DNA from: Larimichthys crocea | Lineage: Eukaryota > Chordata > Actinopteri > Sciaenidae | Assembly: GCF_000972845.2 (NCBI RefSeq) | Contig: NC_040022.1 | Coordinates: forward strand, 11,081,422 to 11,145,421 | Direction of reading: 5' to 3' | DNA: 64,000 nt | Part shown: in pieces, positions 24,057-36,613 of the stretch | Position numbering within the stretch: position 1 is the stretch's first letter | How the letters are laid out: each line of letters starts with the position of its first letter | Position numbers and translations under genes: made by a program | The notes under the pieces: model-generated | Seen by the model: the letters and a program-made list of their open reading frames with translations, nothing else | The model's database searches: none | Told to the model about the DNA's origin: nothing

Positions 24057-24373
24057 CCGAATCCTCCAGTCTGGTGTGTCCCAGCGTGCCCCGTGACCCC
24101 CGTGCTGATGGCAGGTAGGCCCCGGGGTGGTGGGCGCTACGGGGCTGTGATAGGACGCGTACCCAAGAGAGGACCGTACGACGAGGATGCGCCGGCGGAG
24201 AAGGGCCCGTCGTGCTGCGAGGGTCCCACTGCGTGCAGACCGTGGACCGGGTAATGGTTATGGGATAGGCCGGGGAGGGCTGCTGGTGCGCGGGTGCCGT
24301 GGCCGCCGAATTCAAAACGATTTGGAGGGATCAGGCGGGACCAAGTGTCCGATATAGAGCTCATAGTCATCAT
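24057..24373 (-). pseudogene. dlx4: dlx4 exon 1, copy A (frame broken)
   Basis: This is the same exon as copy B, with the same start region (ATGATGACTATGAGC) and donor (TCGG|GTAGGA), but 317 nt instead of 328. At least eight small indels and only a few substitutions separate them. The start reads MMTMSSISDT and then leaves frame; LSHNHYPVHGLHAVGPSQHD is recovered in frame, and the remainder (AHHPGAYLP, LGHTRLEDSG) lies in another frame. As written it cannot encode the Dlx4 N-terminus. The indel-dominated pattern points to sequencing or assembly error rather than decay by mutation. If the duplication is real, this would be a dead proximal first exon. A longer start, at a Met 25 codons upstream in this copy, is not supported because the same frame is not open in copy B. 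Confidence 0.85.
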
Positions 24374-25174
24374 TGGGGGAGGGGCAGTGATGTGTGGGAA
24401 ATAAGAAGGGTCAACTATGACCTCCCCGGCGGGGGTCATCAAAGACAACCCACCATCAATGATAAAAAAAAGTCCGTTGACTCTCAGAGAAATGTTTCAT
24501 TAGCCGACAGCAGCCGCTGCGAAACGTGCGTCACCTTTCGGTAAATGTCACTGTATCCCTGCGGGAGGAGAAGTGGACTACAAAGCGGGTTTTTGGAGGG
24601 TTTTCCCTCCGCTCCATCCCAGCTGAACTCCACAAACGTCACGCTCCGATTTCAAACCATTGACAAAGACAAGAAGCGTGACAGGCCAACACGCAGCGGA
24701 AAAAAACAGAAAACAAAGCAGGAAACTCCTGAAAAAAAAGCCGCAAAAAAATGATTAATATCTCTGATCGACTTATTTCCTTCTTCTCTCCGACCAAAGA
24801 ACCAGTCCCGTGCTCGATCCCTCCCGTGTGTTCAAAGGCCTCTTGGCAGCACAGGGAGTGGAGTGTGTTCCTCCTCTCCACGGCGCGCTGTGTGCCTCTG
24901 GCGCGCACCATTCTCTGCCTCACTTGGCACACAGAGAGCGCGCTCATGGCTGCGGCGCTGCGCCGGTCACACAAATCACAAGCAGCACCGGGACCTCTCG
25001 GGTGTTTTTGGCGGACCAGAATGCGCCAACAGTTGATGGACATTTTCAAAAGAAGTCTCGAGGCGAGGAGAGACATAAAATATGATCCGGGGTGTGTGGA
25101 ATCAGGAGGGAAAATCAACAGATACGGAATTAATTCGGGCCGTTAGTTTCGATTAAATGACAGAGTAATTAATG

Positions 25175-25363
25175 AAATAAAGATAAATAACAGGACAATT
25201 AAGAGAACAAAATTAGTATTTGGTCATAGGTGAGGCTAATATCTGAGGAAGCTAACTAAGACGGCGCTTTAATTCACTTGATTCTTTGCGTCATTACCGC
25301 AACACATAATGCAACGGTCGCACTTTGGGTTAGGGATATCTGATTTCTACAATTATTTATTTA
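25175..25363. repeat. Redundant contig end left of the N gap
   Basis: 25175 to about 25350 repeats, with many small indels, the sequence starting at 25374 on the other side of the gap (aaataaaagataaattaaca onward). Block B has this segment only once, near 38932-39100. It appears to be an unmerged low-quality contig end. Confidence 0.9.
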
Positions 25364-25373
25364 NNNNNNNNNN
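25364..25373. other. Assembly gap (10 N)
   Basis: Ten undetermined bases. Because both sides carry the same ~170 bp, the gap is a scaffold join between overlapping contigs, and its size is not informative. Confidence 0.98.
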
Positions 25374-25998
25374 AAATAAAAGATAAATTAACAGGACAAA
25401 TTAAGATGAACAAAATTAGTATTTGTTCATAGGTGAGCTAATATCTGAGGAGCTAAACGAGGCCTTTAATTCACTTGATTCTTTGCGTCATTACGCAAAA
25501 ATAATTCAACGGTCGCACTTTGGGTTAGGATATCTGATCAATTAATTAAAATATTTACAATTTAAGTCACCATCTGTAATAATCAGATGGTAGATTGTCA
25601 AAATATTTATATTGCAAAGTAACTATCTATTAATTTGGGTGATTTCTTATTTTTAAAAAAAGGACAATGGCAGGTTGGCGCATGGAACGCAGTGGCTTTC
25701 CAAAAATAAAATTTCTTCCCGCCTGCCAAAAGCAAAATAGGGCGGATCAGACCAAATTATCTTCATAAGCAGCTGTTGAAGGCCGCAGACCTTATTATCC
25801 AAATTTTTTTTATTAACACACACTTACACTGATCCACAAGAACCGACTTTTCCAAAAAACATCATTATTCTCCCGTTTCTTCTTTCTTCTTCCTTTTTTT
25901 TTTTTTTTTTTTGGCCGAGAATGAAGCTGAGATTTAATCCAGATCAACCGATTTTAACGCCAACGTCATAATGTTCAGGTGGGCCTTGGAAGTAAGAG

Positions 25999-25999
<1 letters not shown>

Positions 26000-26053
<54 letters not shown>
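26000..26053. repeat. (CA)n microsatellite
   Basis: Longer than its block B counterpart at 39548-39588, so the two copies differ in CA number. Confidence 0.95.
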
Positions 26054-26055
<2 letters not shown>

Positions 26056-26384
26056 CACTGACACTGAGGCACCGCCTGTGGTCCCACACAGGGACAATTA
26101 CAACAAACATCGGGCCTTCAGAGAAACTCCTAACTTTGATTTTGGCAGAGCAGAGGCTCGGACACTATAAATTTCACTCAGCTCACGGTCATTATGCTCA
26201 TCTGCGGTGGAAATCCGGGACTTGGGCCTGCTTTCAATTAAACTCGCAAACTCAGTATAGCAGATAAATCACAAATATGTAGGATAAAGTCATTTCACAG
26301 GAGATATTAGAAAATCAATTAAAAACCACCGCGAAAAATAACATTTAGGTCTATTAATGGGATTTATTAACAGTTATTACGGTA

Positions 26385-26852
26385 CACCCTTAAAAATAAA
26401 GGTTCAGTTGGGTTATGGTGACGCTATAGGGGAACTTTTTTTGGTTCTGTAAGGAACCTTTTCCTTTTGGTTCTTGCATATGAACGGACTAAAAGAAGCA
26501 GTAATCATATAAAAAGTGCTTTTTAAAAATGAATGAAAATATAAATTAATTAAAGTTGAACCTGAAGTGTTTCTTCATGGTGATGCCACAGGGGAACCTT
26601 TTTCCCATTAAAGAAGATTTTATTATAAAGTTCCCAAATTTTAGTGTAAATATTATTTGTCCCAGATTTCATTCAAGGTGCAGTTTATACATGCATTTCA
26701 TTTGAAATGCAACATTGGGTTAGCTGGGTAAAAAACTTATTTTTTGCATTCAGTTCCCCGAAAACCATTAAATAGCAAAAAAAGGTTCCTCAAAGATAAA
26801 AAGGTTCTCCATCTCAAAACCAGGGTTAGGGGTTAGGGTTTTTCTGAGAGTG
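26385..26852. mobile_element. MITE with TA target duplication (block A copy)
   Basis: A 468-bp element is flanked by TA on both sides. Its ends are imperfect inverted repeats (CACCCTTAAAAATAAAGG and the complement of tttttctgagagtg). Its body is made of repeated 'ggttc/gaacc' motifs such as 'gttctgtaaggaacctttt' and 'ggttcctcaaag'. TA duplication and these ends fit a non-autonomous Tc1/mariner-type element common in fish. It has no transposase. Confidence 0.75.
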
Positions 26853-27744
26853 TATGTGTGGGCCAGATTGGCACAATATCACTGAGCATAACAAGACTTT
26901 ATTACACAGTGTTCATTCAACTATATGTTGCCCTAAACTGCACCAAACTTTTACATTTAGTTTTTTGCAACATTTTCTGAAAATAAATGCAAGGAAACAA
27001 CACACCATTACATATCAACAACAACGAGATGCAATCTGACTCGTAGACTGAAAAGCCCACAAGGTTCCCATCACAGAGTCACACCGGCATTCAGAGCAGC
27101 AACAAATGTTCAAGTAGTGTGGGTGCACACTGGAGTCAGCTTTGATATCACTCTTGTACTTTTACTCCAGATCACAGAGGAACTATTACATTTTTAAATC
27201 CTTCACACTGATAGCTGGTTGTTACTTTTCAGTTTTAGACTTCACTTAAAAAAAAAAAAAAACATATATATGAGCTCATGAACATTTATAACTATGAAAG
27301 CAGCAGTTCACCTTAAAATGAAAAAGAAAAAATTTAGTAAACTCTAAGAAGAAAATGGTAAAATTTATTCGTGTGGCAGATTTCTTCTTCTTTCATCGTC
27401 TTATGACCCCTCAGATGTATCTTGTGACCTTCAGAGGCTGCCTTGAACCACAGGTTGGAGACAGCCAGACTAAACTGAACTGTAAACCAGGCTCCACCTC
27501 AGCAGCTGCTTATACACAAATGCATCAGCTTTAATCCTAAATGTCATACATAACATTTATATATATTGCATGCAAATGAGTGTAACTTCTATTTTGCAGT
27601 GTGTTTTTACTTTAAAGGACTTGCTGCAGGGAAAAGCTTTAGGACGTCTTTAAAAACTGCCCCCGAGGCCCGGCGGGCCCTCTTTAGTCACTAATCTCGG
27701 CTTTGTGACAGTTTTGACTCTTTGAAGGCTGCTGTCACACACAC

Positions 27745-27746
27745 AG

Positions 27747-27783
<37 letters not shown>

Positions 27784-28071
27784 CACACCACACACACAAA
27801 CCACAGAAGGAGAGAGAAGAAATGCAAATTTTGATGGCAGTCTGCCAATAAAGTTTGAATTGTACTGAATGTGAAGTATGATGAACGGTCAACTACTACT
27901 CCTCCTCAGAATTAAGTCGTATACATTTGACAGCATAATTTTGAGCCGTGCACAGCTAAAAAAATAATACTTTTGAACATACTGTAATCACACAGCACAC
28001 ACCACCAGCACACACACACACCACACACACAATCTACGACACACACACACACACACCAACACACAAAGCAG
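27745..28071. repeat. Two noisy CA microsatellites (block A)
   Basis: CA tracts at 27745-27800 and about 28003-28063 contain 'cacca', 'caaca' and 'cagca' interruptions that are absent from the block B counterparts (41270-41330, 41519-41608). This is consistent with read errors in block A. Confidence 0.8.
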
Positions 28072-30979
28072 AGTGAGAGATGTTTTGGCATGTTGTCTAT
28101 CTTCCTCGCTTCTCCTCTCCTCCTCTGGGATCACGGCTTATTATACCAAAAGGCTGATGTTGGAGAGTTAACTTACACATCCGCCTGCACTCTGCCTTTT
28201 CCATTGCTGCAGCCAACATTCCTCCCCCTCTGCTTCTGCTGAGCGCCGGCACAAAACACCAAGCCTCCTCGCCGTGTCAGTGCAGTTATTTAGTGGCACA
28301 ACTTGCTAAGGTGCTCCGGCAATTTTCTGTTCTGTCTTATCTCACACACACACAACATAAAATGGTGAAGCGGTCAGTTTTTGGCAGTGCTGGAGAGTTT
28401 TTCAACATGGGAAGCAAATTACTCATCTTTCCAACTAAATTGTGCAAAAATTTGACCTGCACTAAAGTCACTAAACTGAAGAATTTGCTTTCGGCGTTAA
28501 TCATCCCTAAATACGGCAATTGGTGCAAAACTTCCTAAAAGTTTTGTCAGTAACATTCACACAACAGTTGATCTGAGTCTCGTTCCTGTTTGCGCTTCTG
28601 TACGTTGGATTCAACATCTTTTTGGCTGCCATTGTATTTGCTGGGGAAGACAAATAGAGATGAATGTACAAATCCAAAGTGACAATTGCTAAACGCTCAC
28701 TGATTGTCAACATAAGACGAGACTAAGACGTGGCTCAACAGCCACGCTGATTTGTTGGCACTGGCAAGGGAGGCATTTGGGTCATCACAGTGTCATGGGG
28801 AAGATGAGTTGCTGTCCGACGAGCAGAAGATGAGAGCTCAGCACAGTGAGCTTGTTGGGAACACGTGCAGGTCATTTACAACCTTCAGGGAGAAGAAAAG
28901 AGGAGGAGGGGGAGCAGGAAGAAAGAGAAAAGGCAATGGCAATAAGCGCTCTAATTAGTAATATTGAAACTATATATTTTGTTTAGGATGATTGTGGCTA
29001 AAAGTTGGTCAGAAAAATTGATGCCTCCCTCTGTTTTGTTTTGGTCCGCTCACAAACTGAGTCAAAAGAATGTGATTACTTGATCATTACCTACAAATGT
29101 ATGCAGAAGCTTCATATATCATTTCCTCTTGTCGACAGAGCTCCATTGCACGTGGTATCATGTTCCTTTATTTCAGTAACACACACACAACACTCACGAC
29201 GACACCACACACACACACACCACAACAACACACAAACACCCACACAACACTGAGTTTTATTTGAGTCAGTCCCACTGCGCTTGTCCTGCTGCTGACAGCT
29301 AATGTGGTGTCCACCTAATGGGGATAAATCTGGGGGAGGGCTGAAAGTAGCTCCGAACAAATCAGTTTTGTATGAGATGAGTAGTAAAAAAAAAAAAAAC
29401 TAATACAAAGTCACATAGGGAGAGATTGAACAAACTCACCTGTCCTGCATATCTCTGTTTCATGTCTTGTGTGAAACCAAAGTCGGCCACAGTATTTTTT
29501 TTTAAGTAGGAGTAATAAGTTAACTGTAGCTTAATGTTGTTAACTCATGTCACGTACGTATGCAACTCAGTTTGTGGTATTGTTTAACGCCAGACCCAAC
29601 GTTTTGGAGACTCAGTCTATCCAAAAGGATTGTTCAACGACATAACCATGTGACAGTGAGGGTAATGTAGGATGTTGAAACCGGCCGCAGTAGCCATGTG
29701 ATGCTGATAATCTCCGATGGTCATATCAGGGGCAGTCATCACATCAATCGGAATAAGTTGTTTTTAGATAGGAGGTTATGTTCAGATTCAAGAATTGCAA
29801 GACGTGGATTGAGGAATATGTGGTTATGTGGTCTGAAGCTACATTCAAACATTTTTGGCCACTTGGGGGGCGAGAAAACAGAACAAGCAAGACGGAGAGA
29901 GATGTGAGAGTGAACCAAGAAAACAATATACACGGTCCATATTTAAACGGCGAAACAGCGTTTGATTGAATGGCCTTTATTAGTGTAAAAATAGTTATTA
30001 GTGCATCTGTAACACAACATCTAGACAATACCGCTCTGATACGAATTCAGTATGGAACTTATATCAGATAGCAGGCAGTACAGTTTATCAATAACAATAT
30101 TCCAGATGAACCATCAACCGGCACGTATGATGGGTATCTACGGTCAATCTAATTCTACTTGACATGGTAAATAGACCTGAATTACACTTGGAGCCGCCAC
30201 AGCTGAAGCATGAACATCCCCCCTCTATAAACACAAAAAATATATTTTCATCAACCGAACTAAAATTATCTTCTCCTCTCCTCTCCTTATCTCCTCCTTT
30301 TTTTAATCTGCTTTCCATTTCTTTCATCTCTTCCCTCCGCTAAGACTTTTAATGTTTGCATTATTCTCAAAGGCAGCAGCACTCTACGAACATGTGAACG
30401 GTAGGTACGTTGCTGTAATATCACAGGGAACCTTGAAATAGTATGCTGAAACAAGAGATGACTCAAGGAGGAGAGTACAATGTAATGGGGGTACACCGAC
30501 CTTGAATGAATGAATGTGCGTTCACATGTCTTAGTGGCAGATAGGGCGGTGTTCATTCTTGACCTAAAGCGATCACATCTGAAATGTCAGTTATAGTCAC
30601 TAGAATGAGTGTACACTCAGCTACAGGGTTCTCAAGGCCAGGGTTTTTTGCTGATTGATTTTTTTACTCACGGCTGCAGAACGGAATTTTCGCAGATAAA
30701 AGTGATATGGTATTTCTTTCCATTGTTCAACAAAAGACACACAATGTCTGTTCTGTAATTTTATTATGCGACGTACCTAGGTACGAAGACCTCTGAAGGC
30801 TTGCATCGGATCATCTAACTGTGTGGTTAGATACGAACCTCACAAGTAATGGACACACACATTTTTGTTGGCCAGGGGTGTGCACACAGACGCTATACGT
30901 GAGGGCAACAAAAAAGTTGGCTTAATATAATGTGTGTACAGATCATAGACACTGTATAAAACATGGATGTAAATCTCTT

Positions 30980-31370
30980 TTGGCGTCACCACAAAGGTTC
31001 TGAAGAGATGGTGGAGAGCTTCACTATCGCAGAAGGGCGGAAATGTGTGGATCATTGGCGGGACCTGAGGTGGATTGGAATGAAGTCTGGTGCTCAAGAA
31101 AGCCAGCTGTAGAGTACCTACCTGTCAGCCAAATGCCATGCTGGTAATTCTGCAAGCATTTAGACCTTGATATGGGGGAAATTAAGCTAGGAGACCAAAC
31201 TGTATTTTTGTACAAGCTGTAAACATGTTTATTTCTGCTGTGAAGTGGACATTTGGACTATGGGGACATGTATGGAGACATGACTGCACTTCTGAGAGCC
31301 AGCCTCAAGTGGACATTCAAGGAATTGCAGCTTTTAAGCTCACTTCCCTCAGCATGAGGATGCATCATGG
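30980..31370 (+). repeat. R1 repeat, short form (block A)
   Basis: It has both halves of the family, 'ggcgtcacc..aggttctgaagag' to 'atcattggcgg..acctgag' and 'ggggaaattaagctag' to 'ggaattgcagctttt', joined directly without the middle part seen at 50410-50950. A further fragment lies at 31555-31612. Confidence 0.7.
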
Positions 31371-34249
31371 ATATCAATACCTGACTGTGGGCTTACTGTG
31401 TTACATGATTCATTGATGATAACGCAAGCAGGTCAGTATATAACATGTAGTCTGTTGTATGTGATGTTTGGCAGGCTACAGTCATATGATTTGTTTAAAA
31501 ATATTATTCATCATTTTATTTGGAAAACACTGGAGCCTCAGGGTTAGGCATACAGGTTGTCATGACGGGGAAATTAGCTAACAGAGACGCAAACAGTATT
31601 TTTGTACCTATCATCACATGGCACTTGAGGTATCAAAGCAGGCATTGCGTTTCTACAATTTCGACAAGCACGATTTGGTATTTTTAGTTAGGACAGAGTT
31701 TAAAGGAGCTGCAATGGAGGAACAAGAATACACACAATGAAAAGTGTGCGGCCTGGAGCGCACGGCTGGCCTGTGATGTGAGGTGAGGGGCGGAGGGGTA
31801 TAAAGGTAGGAACGCTGCCTTCTCTACTGAAGACTGTAATGATGGTGTGCATTATGAGTGCAGAACAAAGGCGAGCCTGCAGCCCTGGACAGCAGCCGGA
31901 GAGCAGGGGATGTGACTGGCTGCCTCTCTATTCACAAACCGGCATTATAACAATACTCCGCGATGACGGCAGACAGCGCGGGCGTCAAACCCTCCCACGT
32001 GTGCTCCTTTGCGTGCGTGAGTGGGTTTGTGTATGTGTGAAACGATAGACGGGGTGGCGGGGGGATGAGGGGGTGTGGGTACAAAAAGACTAGAGAGACG
32101 ATACTCGGCGTGACGGGTGATGGGCATTTTGCTTGTAGCGTAGGTGAGGCAGTGTTGAAGGACAAGGTTTGAATGCACCATCCATTTACTCTTCCGTGAC
32201 ACATCCGATAAAGAAGTCAGCCCAAAACTTATTCAGGTAAAGAGGTAAGAGAGATTTTGTTTGTCAATGTTGACATTAATCAGCCGCTGACGTCATCATC
32301 GTCTTAATGTGCTGACACAAAGAAGCCAACAAGCAAAGCCGGTTGGTTGGGAGACATAAAAGGTGGGCCTGGCAATGTGGTCTAAATGTGCATCAGGGGT
32401 TGAGCAGCAGGCCGATCAGCTAGTTGCAGCAGTGTTGTTTTCAGTGGATAGTTTACAATTTAATGGACGGCGTTTTTCCTGATCAGCATTAATGATGATT
32501 TTGGTTCTGGTCTGTCTGTTATTGGACTCATTTTACTTTTAAAAAAAAAATACAGAGCTGCCTGGCTGCTTGCACTTACACGTACAGTTTAAGGTACTTG
32601 TACCAGCTTACTCTCATCATCTGACAGCGTAGTTACCTGGTTAGCTTTTACAGATCAGATTTGACCTCTCTTTATCGGAGTAAGAGATGCAGGCTCAAAC
32701 AAGCAAAGCAAACAAGGAGTGGCTGTGACCAGAAGCCTTTTGCAATATGGAGAACAGCGTTGTACAGAACCAAGTGGTGGCAATGTTGAGGAAAGGATGA
32801 AGAACAAGATTCGGGAATGACCATCACATGACCGGTACTCTCAATCATCAACCCCACGAGCTTAGCCGTAGTCTGGTTCGAAAAGCGTCCCAGAAGCGGC
32901 CTCTGTTTTCTATTTTTGAGGGCTAAATCATTTTACACAGAGCACTTTGATTGACAGAAAGCGCAGACAACAGAAAAGAGCAAAGAGAATCCAGTGGATT
33001 TCAAATAAGAATCCATGTAACTGTCGGTCGTAAACAGAAAGAGAGACAAATTATACTATGTAGCAATGTGACACATGTAGAAGCATGTTTAGAAGCACAT
33101 GAACCGGAAAATACCAATCTGAGCAAGTAAACAAGTCTGAAACGCTCCGGCGGTGGGAGTTTGAAGTTGCGGCAGGACGGAAAATCACCAAGCACACACT
33201 AAGTGTAATATACAAATCGGCCCAAAACAATCTGCAATGGTGGAATGGTGATTTACAAATATTCAATCATGCGGCACAATTGTTAATGATTTATATGTTT
33301 AAACTCTGCAGCCCTGGCTCTTAAAGCCTAATTAATATCTAACTCATTAACATAAACAACATCTGCTAAATATCTATATATCGTTATCCAACGTGGGTGT
33401 GAAATATTTAAAATGAACAAAACCAAAATGGAGTTGTGGTGATTGAAATATTAAGAAATTATTGTATGCATGCGCTAGTGTGTGTGTAAAGTAGGCCAGC
33501 GTCTCTGCCAGCAAGCCTGTCAAAGGAGAAGGAAGCCTAAGTGAACATTCCGATCGAAGAACAGGGAGGGTGTTTCTGCCTTCACGCCTGCACATCAAAT
33601 GTGTTTTTTATTTCTATCTCATCATCATTTATAGGGCTTTCATCCAGCAGTGTATGCATGTCGGCACTTCCAGCAACACGGCTTTGACCTATATTAGTAT
33701 GGGTCTAATATTAATGGGTGCTGGTACAGGTTGCAAACGGGACCCCTGTATGCAAGAGGACAAAAATGAGCAAATATTTTATAAAATGACACTGCAAAGT
33801 CAAAAAACTAGAACTATGCGATATTAAGAGTTTTTTTGACTTTAAACTCATCACCTGCTGCGCTAGCTACCCCGGCAACGCTATGAAAGCTTCCCAGGCT
33901 GATGTTTAGAAATTACAGAAGCACTAAATAGCCGTCAGATCGCTGACCGATCCTGTCGCTGTGTTGGGAGATAAAATAATGAATGTTAGCGCTGTTGTGC
34001 GACATTCCATGTGTAAAAATTACACACAGCCCCTTCTCAGAACAGACTGGCATGATAGCATGTATCAGTTCCTCTGCTGCTGTTTCTCCAGATCTACAGG
34101 CGTTGTAAGAAAGTCCTTATGATGAGGTTTGTGTTCTCAGTGCTATCCATTTGGCAACGCCAGCAGCAGTTGCTCAACATCGATCCGGGATCTATAACTT
34201 TTACTTATGTTTGAATGTCTACATATACTTGTCCAATCCAAATGTTGTG

Positions 34250-34530
34250 AGTGTTTTGGGCTGATCTGTCCTGTGTTCTGTCCCTTTGTCAGGTGTCCAT
34301 GGTGGACAGTAGGTTTGTAGGGATCAGGTCCAATTGCCTGAAGGTTGTTCAACGTCCTCCCTGGAGCCAAATTCTGGTCATCAATCAAGTTTTTGTTATT
34401 TTTGTTCTGTACATGGCATTACATGTCTGTACTGCCTGGATGAACGAGACAGTTTCCTCTGAGGACACTCTGAGTTTAAATTTCCTCAGATTGTAAAGCC
34501 TCCTGAGGCTATTGTGGAATTTGGGTGACG
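34250..34530 (+). repeat. R6 repeat fragment (block A)
   Basis: It contains 'gtccatggtggacagta', 'cagtttcctctgaggac' and 'ttgtaaagcctcctgaggc', the last resembling the segment at 52825. It is matched in block B at about 47520-47790. Confidence 0.5.
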
Positions 34531-35064
34531 ACATCTGACATTGCTTTTGACAATTTTAAAAATTTGGAGACACCAGTGTTGACTAATAACTGGTTCACAC
34601 TTAACAGCAAGGAGATGATATGTTTATGGACTTGCCTCAGTTCAACGTTAAAAAGTTGTCAAACTGGAAAGAGGAAAAACTTGACATACATGAATGATTG
34701 TGATGTGTCCGGGCGCTGGACTCCATAGCCGCGACCACATTTTGTTCCAGATTAGGCACAAATATTGGCATGTCACGACTGCATTTGCGCTTGATGCTGG
34801 CTTTGTGCCTGTGGGGAAAAAAAGCCAAACAGTATGATTAGCTTATAAAATGCAGTGGCATGTAACAGGTTGAAGTGGTTCCCCGACTGTTGGTGGACGC
34901 CTTTACAAAAAAACCTCCCTGATGGGTTTCAGTTTCACAACGATCACATAGGAAAATTATGGCAAATTTAAGTCAAAAAATTATCACAAGTATTCACTCC
35001 CCTACAAATAATCATCTCAAGTCCCTCTACCATGATCCTTTTGGGAGCGCACCAGAAAAAAAAA

Positions 35065-35240
35065 TCAATTGATTTAGATTAGTGCCAAATCATAACAGAA
35101 GTTATTTATGACACTGTCCATACGAGCAGGTCTAGAACGGTACCTTTATGGATATATTTACAGAAGGCAACAATTCCCCCATGAGGCAAGCACGTTGGGA
35201 CAAGGCAAGGAAAAACTTGGGCAGAACTTCGGACAGTGTA
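35065..35240 (-). repeat. R3 repeat tail, reverse (block A)
   Basis: The reverse of the family 3' end: 'agtgccaaatcataacaga', 'gagcaggtctagaacg', 'gaggcaagcacgttgg' and 'caaggaaaaact'. It directly adjoins an R1 copy in plus orientation. Confidence 0.7.
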
Positions 35241-35284
35241 GATTCATGACTGCTAAGAGACAATGACAGTATAAAGAAAGGACA

Positions 35285-35765
35285 GAGCCCTGACTGACGT
35301 CACCCATGGTTTTCTGAAGTGCCAAATTATGGCAGGCGACTGGATATTGCCCATGTTGGATACACGGCTTCCTTGCCTCACCACTAATCTTAATGTTGGC
35401 ATGACTTGGAGGGGGTGGGCTGGAATTAAAGCCTGCATACTCGAATAGCCACTGCAACAGCAACCTCCTGTATATCAAGAGGTCCAGCGCGGTTAATTAT
35501 GCATAAGCTTCAATGGCGGAAATATCATCTGAGGTTAAAAAAATTCACCCGCCGCACAGTGGTACATGGGTGGAGAAATCAGTTTTTAGAGACCAAAACT
35601 GTTTGGCCTGAACCAGGCTGTAACATGTTGTTTGGAACATTTTAAGCATGGGGGCTTATGGAGTTTTCGCTCAATTCTGCAGCCTGTCTCAAGTGCTGCT
35701 CGAGGAATTACAATTTTTAGCACTCACATGGCTTTATTTCCAACTGGAGGTTGCTGCTGTGGGTT
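35285..35765 (+). repeat. R1 repeat, short form (block A)
   Basis: It starts 'ctgacgtcacccatggtttt' and ends near 'ggctttatttccaactgg'. The middle junction is around 35540 ('aaaattcacccgcc'). Its block B counterpart is at 48548-49015. Confidence 0.7.
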
Positions 35766-36575
35766 AGAGAGGGTAGAAGGGAGGAAATCATGGGGAAGTC
35801 CTCTTTGAATTCAAGGCCAATAGCAGTGATCATCAGGAACGAATCGCAATAATGCAGTGGATAAATAATAAACCAGCATGTGGCTATAAACATTATGGCA
35901 GACGGCAACAGCTTTTACTTTTGCTACTTTATTTGAACGTCTGACACTAGAACTTTTACTTCAGGAAAGGATCTAGATGCTTCTTTCAGCCACATGGATA
36001 ACTGACATCGTTCGCTGTGGCTTTTGGTTACAGTTCGAAGATATTGTTTGTAGCTTATGATGTGAGGCCAATACCTGCTTAAGGGTTATAGTCACTAAGC
36101 TGCAAAGTTCGAAAAGCTGATCTTATATCAGCTCTTTATCTCTCCGAGAGATGAGCTTACAAGCAGGCAGGTCGGCCATAAATGACATATTGTTAATGAT
36201 GTCCTTTTAGGGAATTGGATGTTTTATGACTGTGGGTTTGTACTGCAGACTGAGATCGTCGGTTACATTGTCTATAGAAGTCACAGCTGGTGTCAGGTGT
36301 GAATGACAACGGAACATCAGAAGATTTTAATAGTTAAGTTAAACACTCCAGGAAGTAATGAGAAAATGCCAGGATCAGATTACGTGCGCAGAGGTACTGT
36401 TTTTACCACCTGAGCGCACAATGTTTCAAGGTGGCAAAACGTAACAGGAAGAGTTCCTTTAGTGTAAACGGCAGTGTGCGGTTTCTAGAAAAACAACAGA
36501 TCATTGTGTTGTGGAGACTGCAAGACGAAACACATCAAATCGATTCATCAGTAATAAAATTTTTTTTGCACAGGC

Positions 36576-36577
<2 letters not shown>

Positions 36578-36611
<34 letters not shown>
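36578..36611. repeat. (GT)n microsatellite at the right edge of block A
   Basis: Similarity to block B stops at 'gcacaggctt' immediately before this GT run. Block B continues instead with 'atcaaaattgtgtgacc'. Confidence 0.95.

Positions 36612-36613
<2 letters not shown>

Larger units (their letters stand above)
23433..36577. repeat. Block A: first copy of a ~12.7 kb duplicated segment
   Basis: From 'cagtgtgcagacagcac' onward the sequence matches 37146-49796 collinearly to 'ttgcacaggctt', covering the end of intron 1, exon 1, the promoter and about 11 kb of upstream flank. Differences are mostly 1-3 base insertions and deletions, dense from about 28700 onward. Block A contains the N gap and about 170 bp of redundancy around it. 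Most noise in exon 1 is in this copy. It is read as an unpurged haplotype or redundant contig, with a true tandem duplication as the alternative. Apart from exon 1A it contains only repeats and short frames. Confidence 0.9.

Noticed and set aside
24374..24448. N-terminal extension of Dlx4 starting 25 codons upstream in copy A
   Set aside because: In copy B the same region is in another frame with a stop before the start codon, so the extension comes from indel errors.
24639..25118. 159-codon minus frame upstream of dlx4 exon 1 copy A
   Set aside because: It lies in the 5' UTR/promoter, is not kept open in block B, and shows no domain.
26822..26842. Interstitial telomere repeat (GGTTAGGG units), also near 54963-54980
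   Set aside because: Only two to three TTAGGG-like units occur; the first is internal to a MITE and differs between the two copies.
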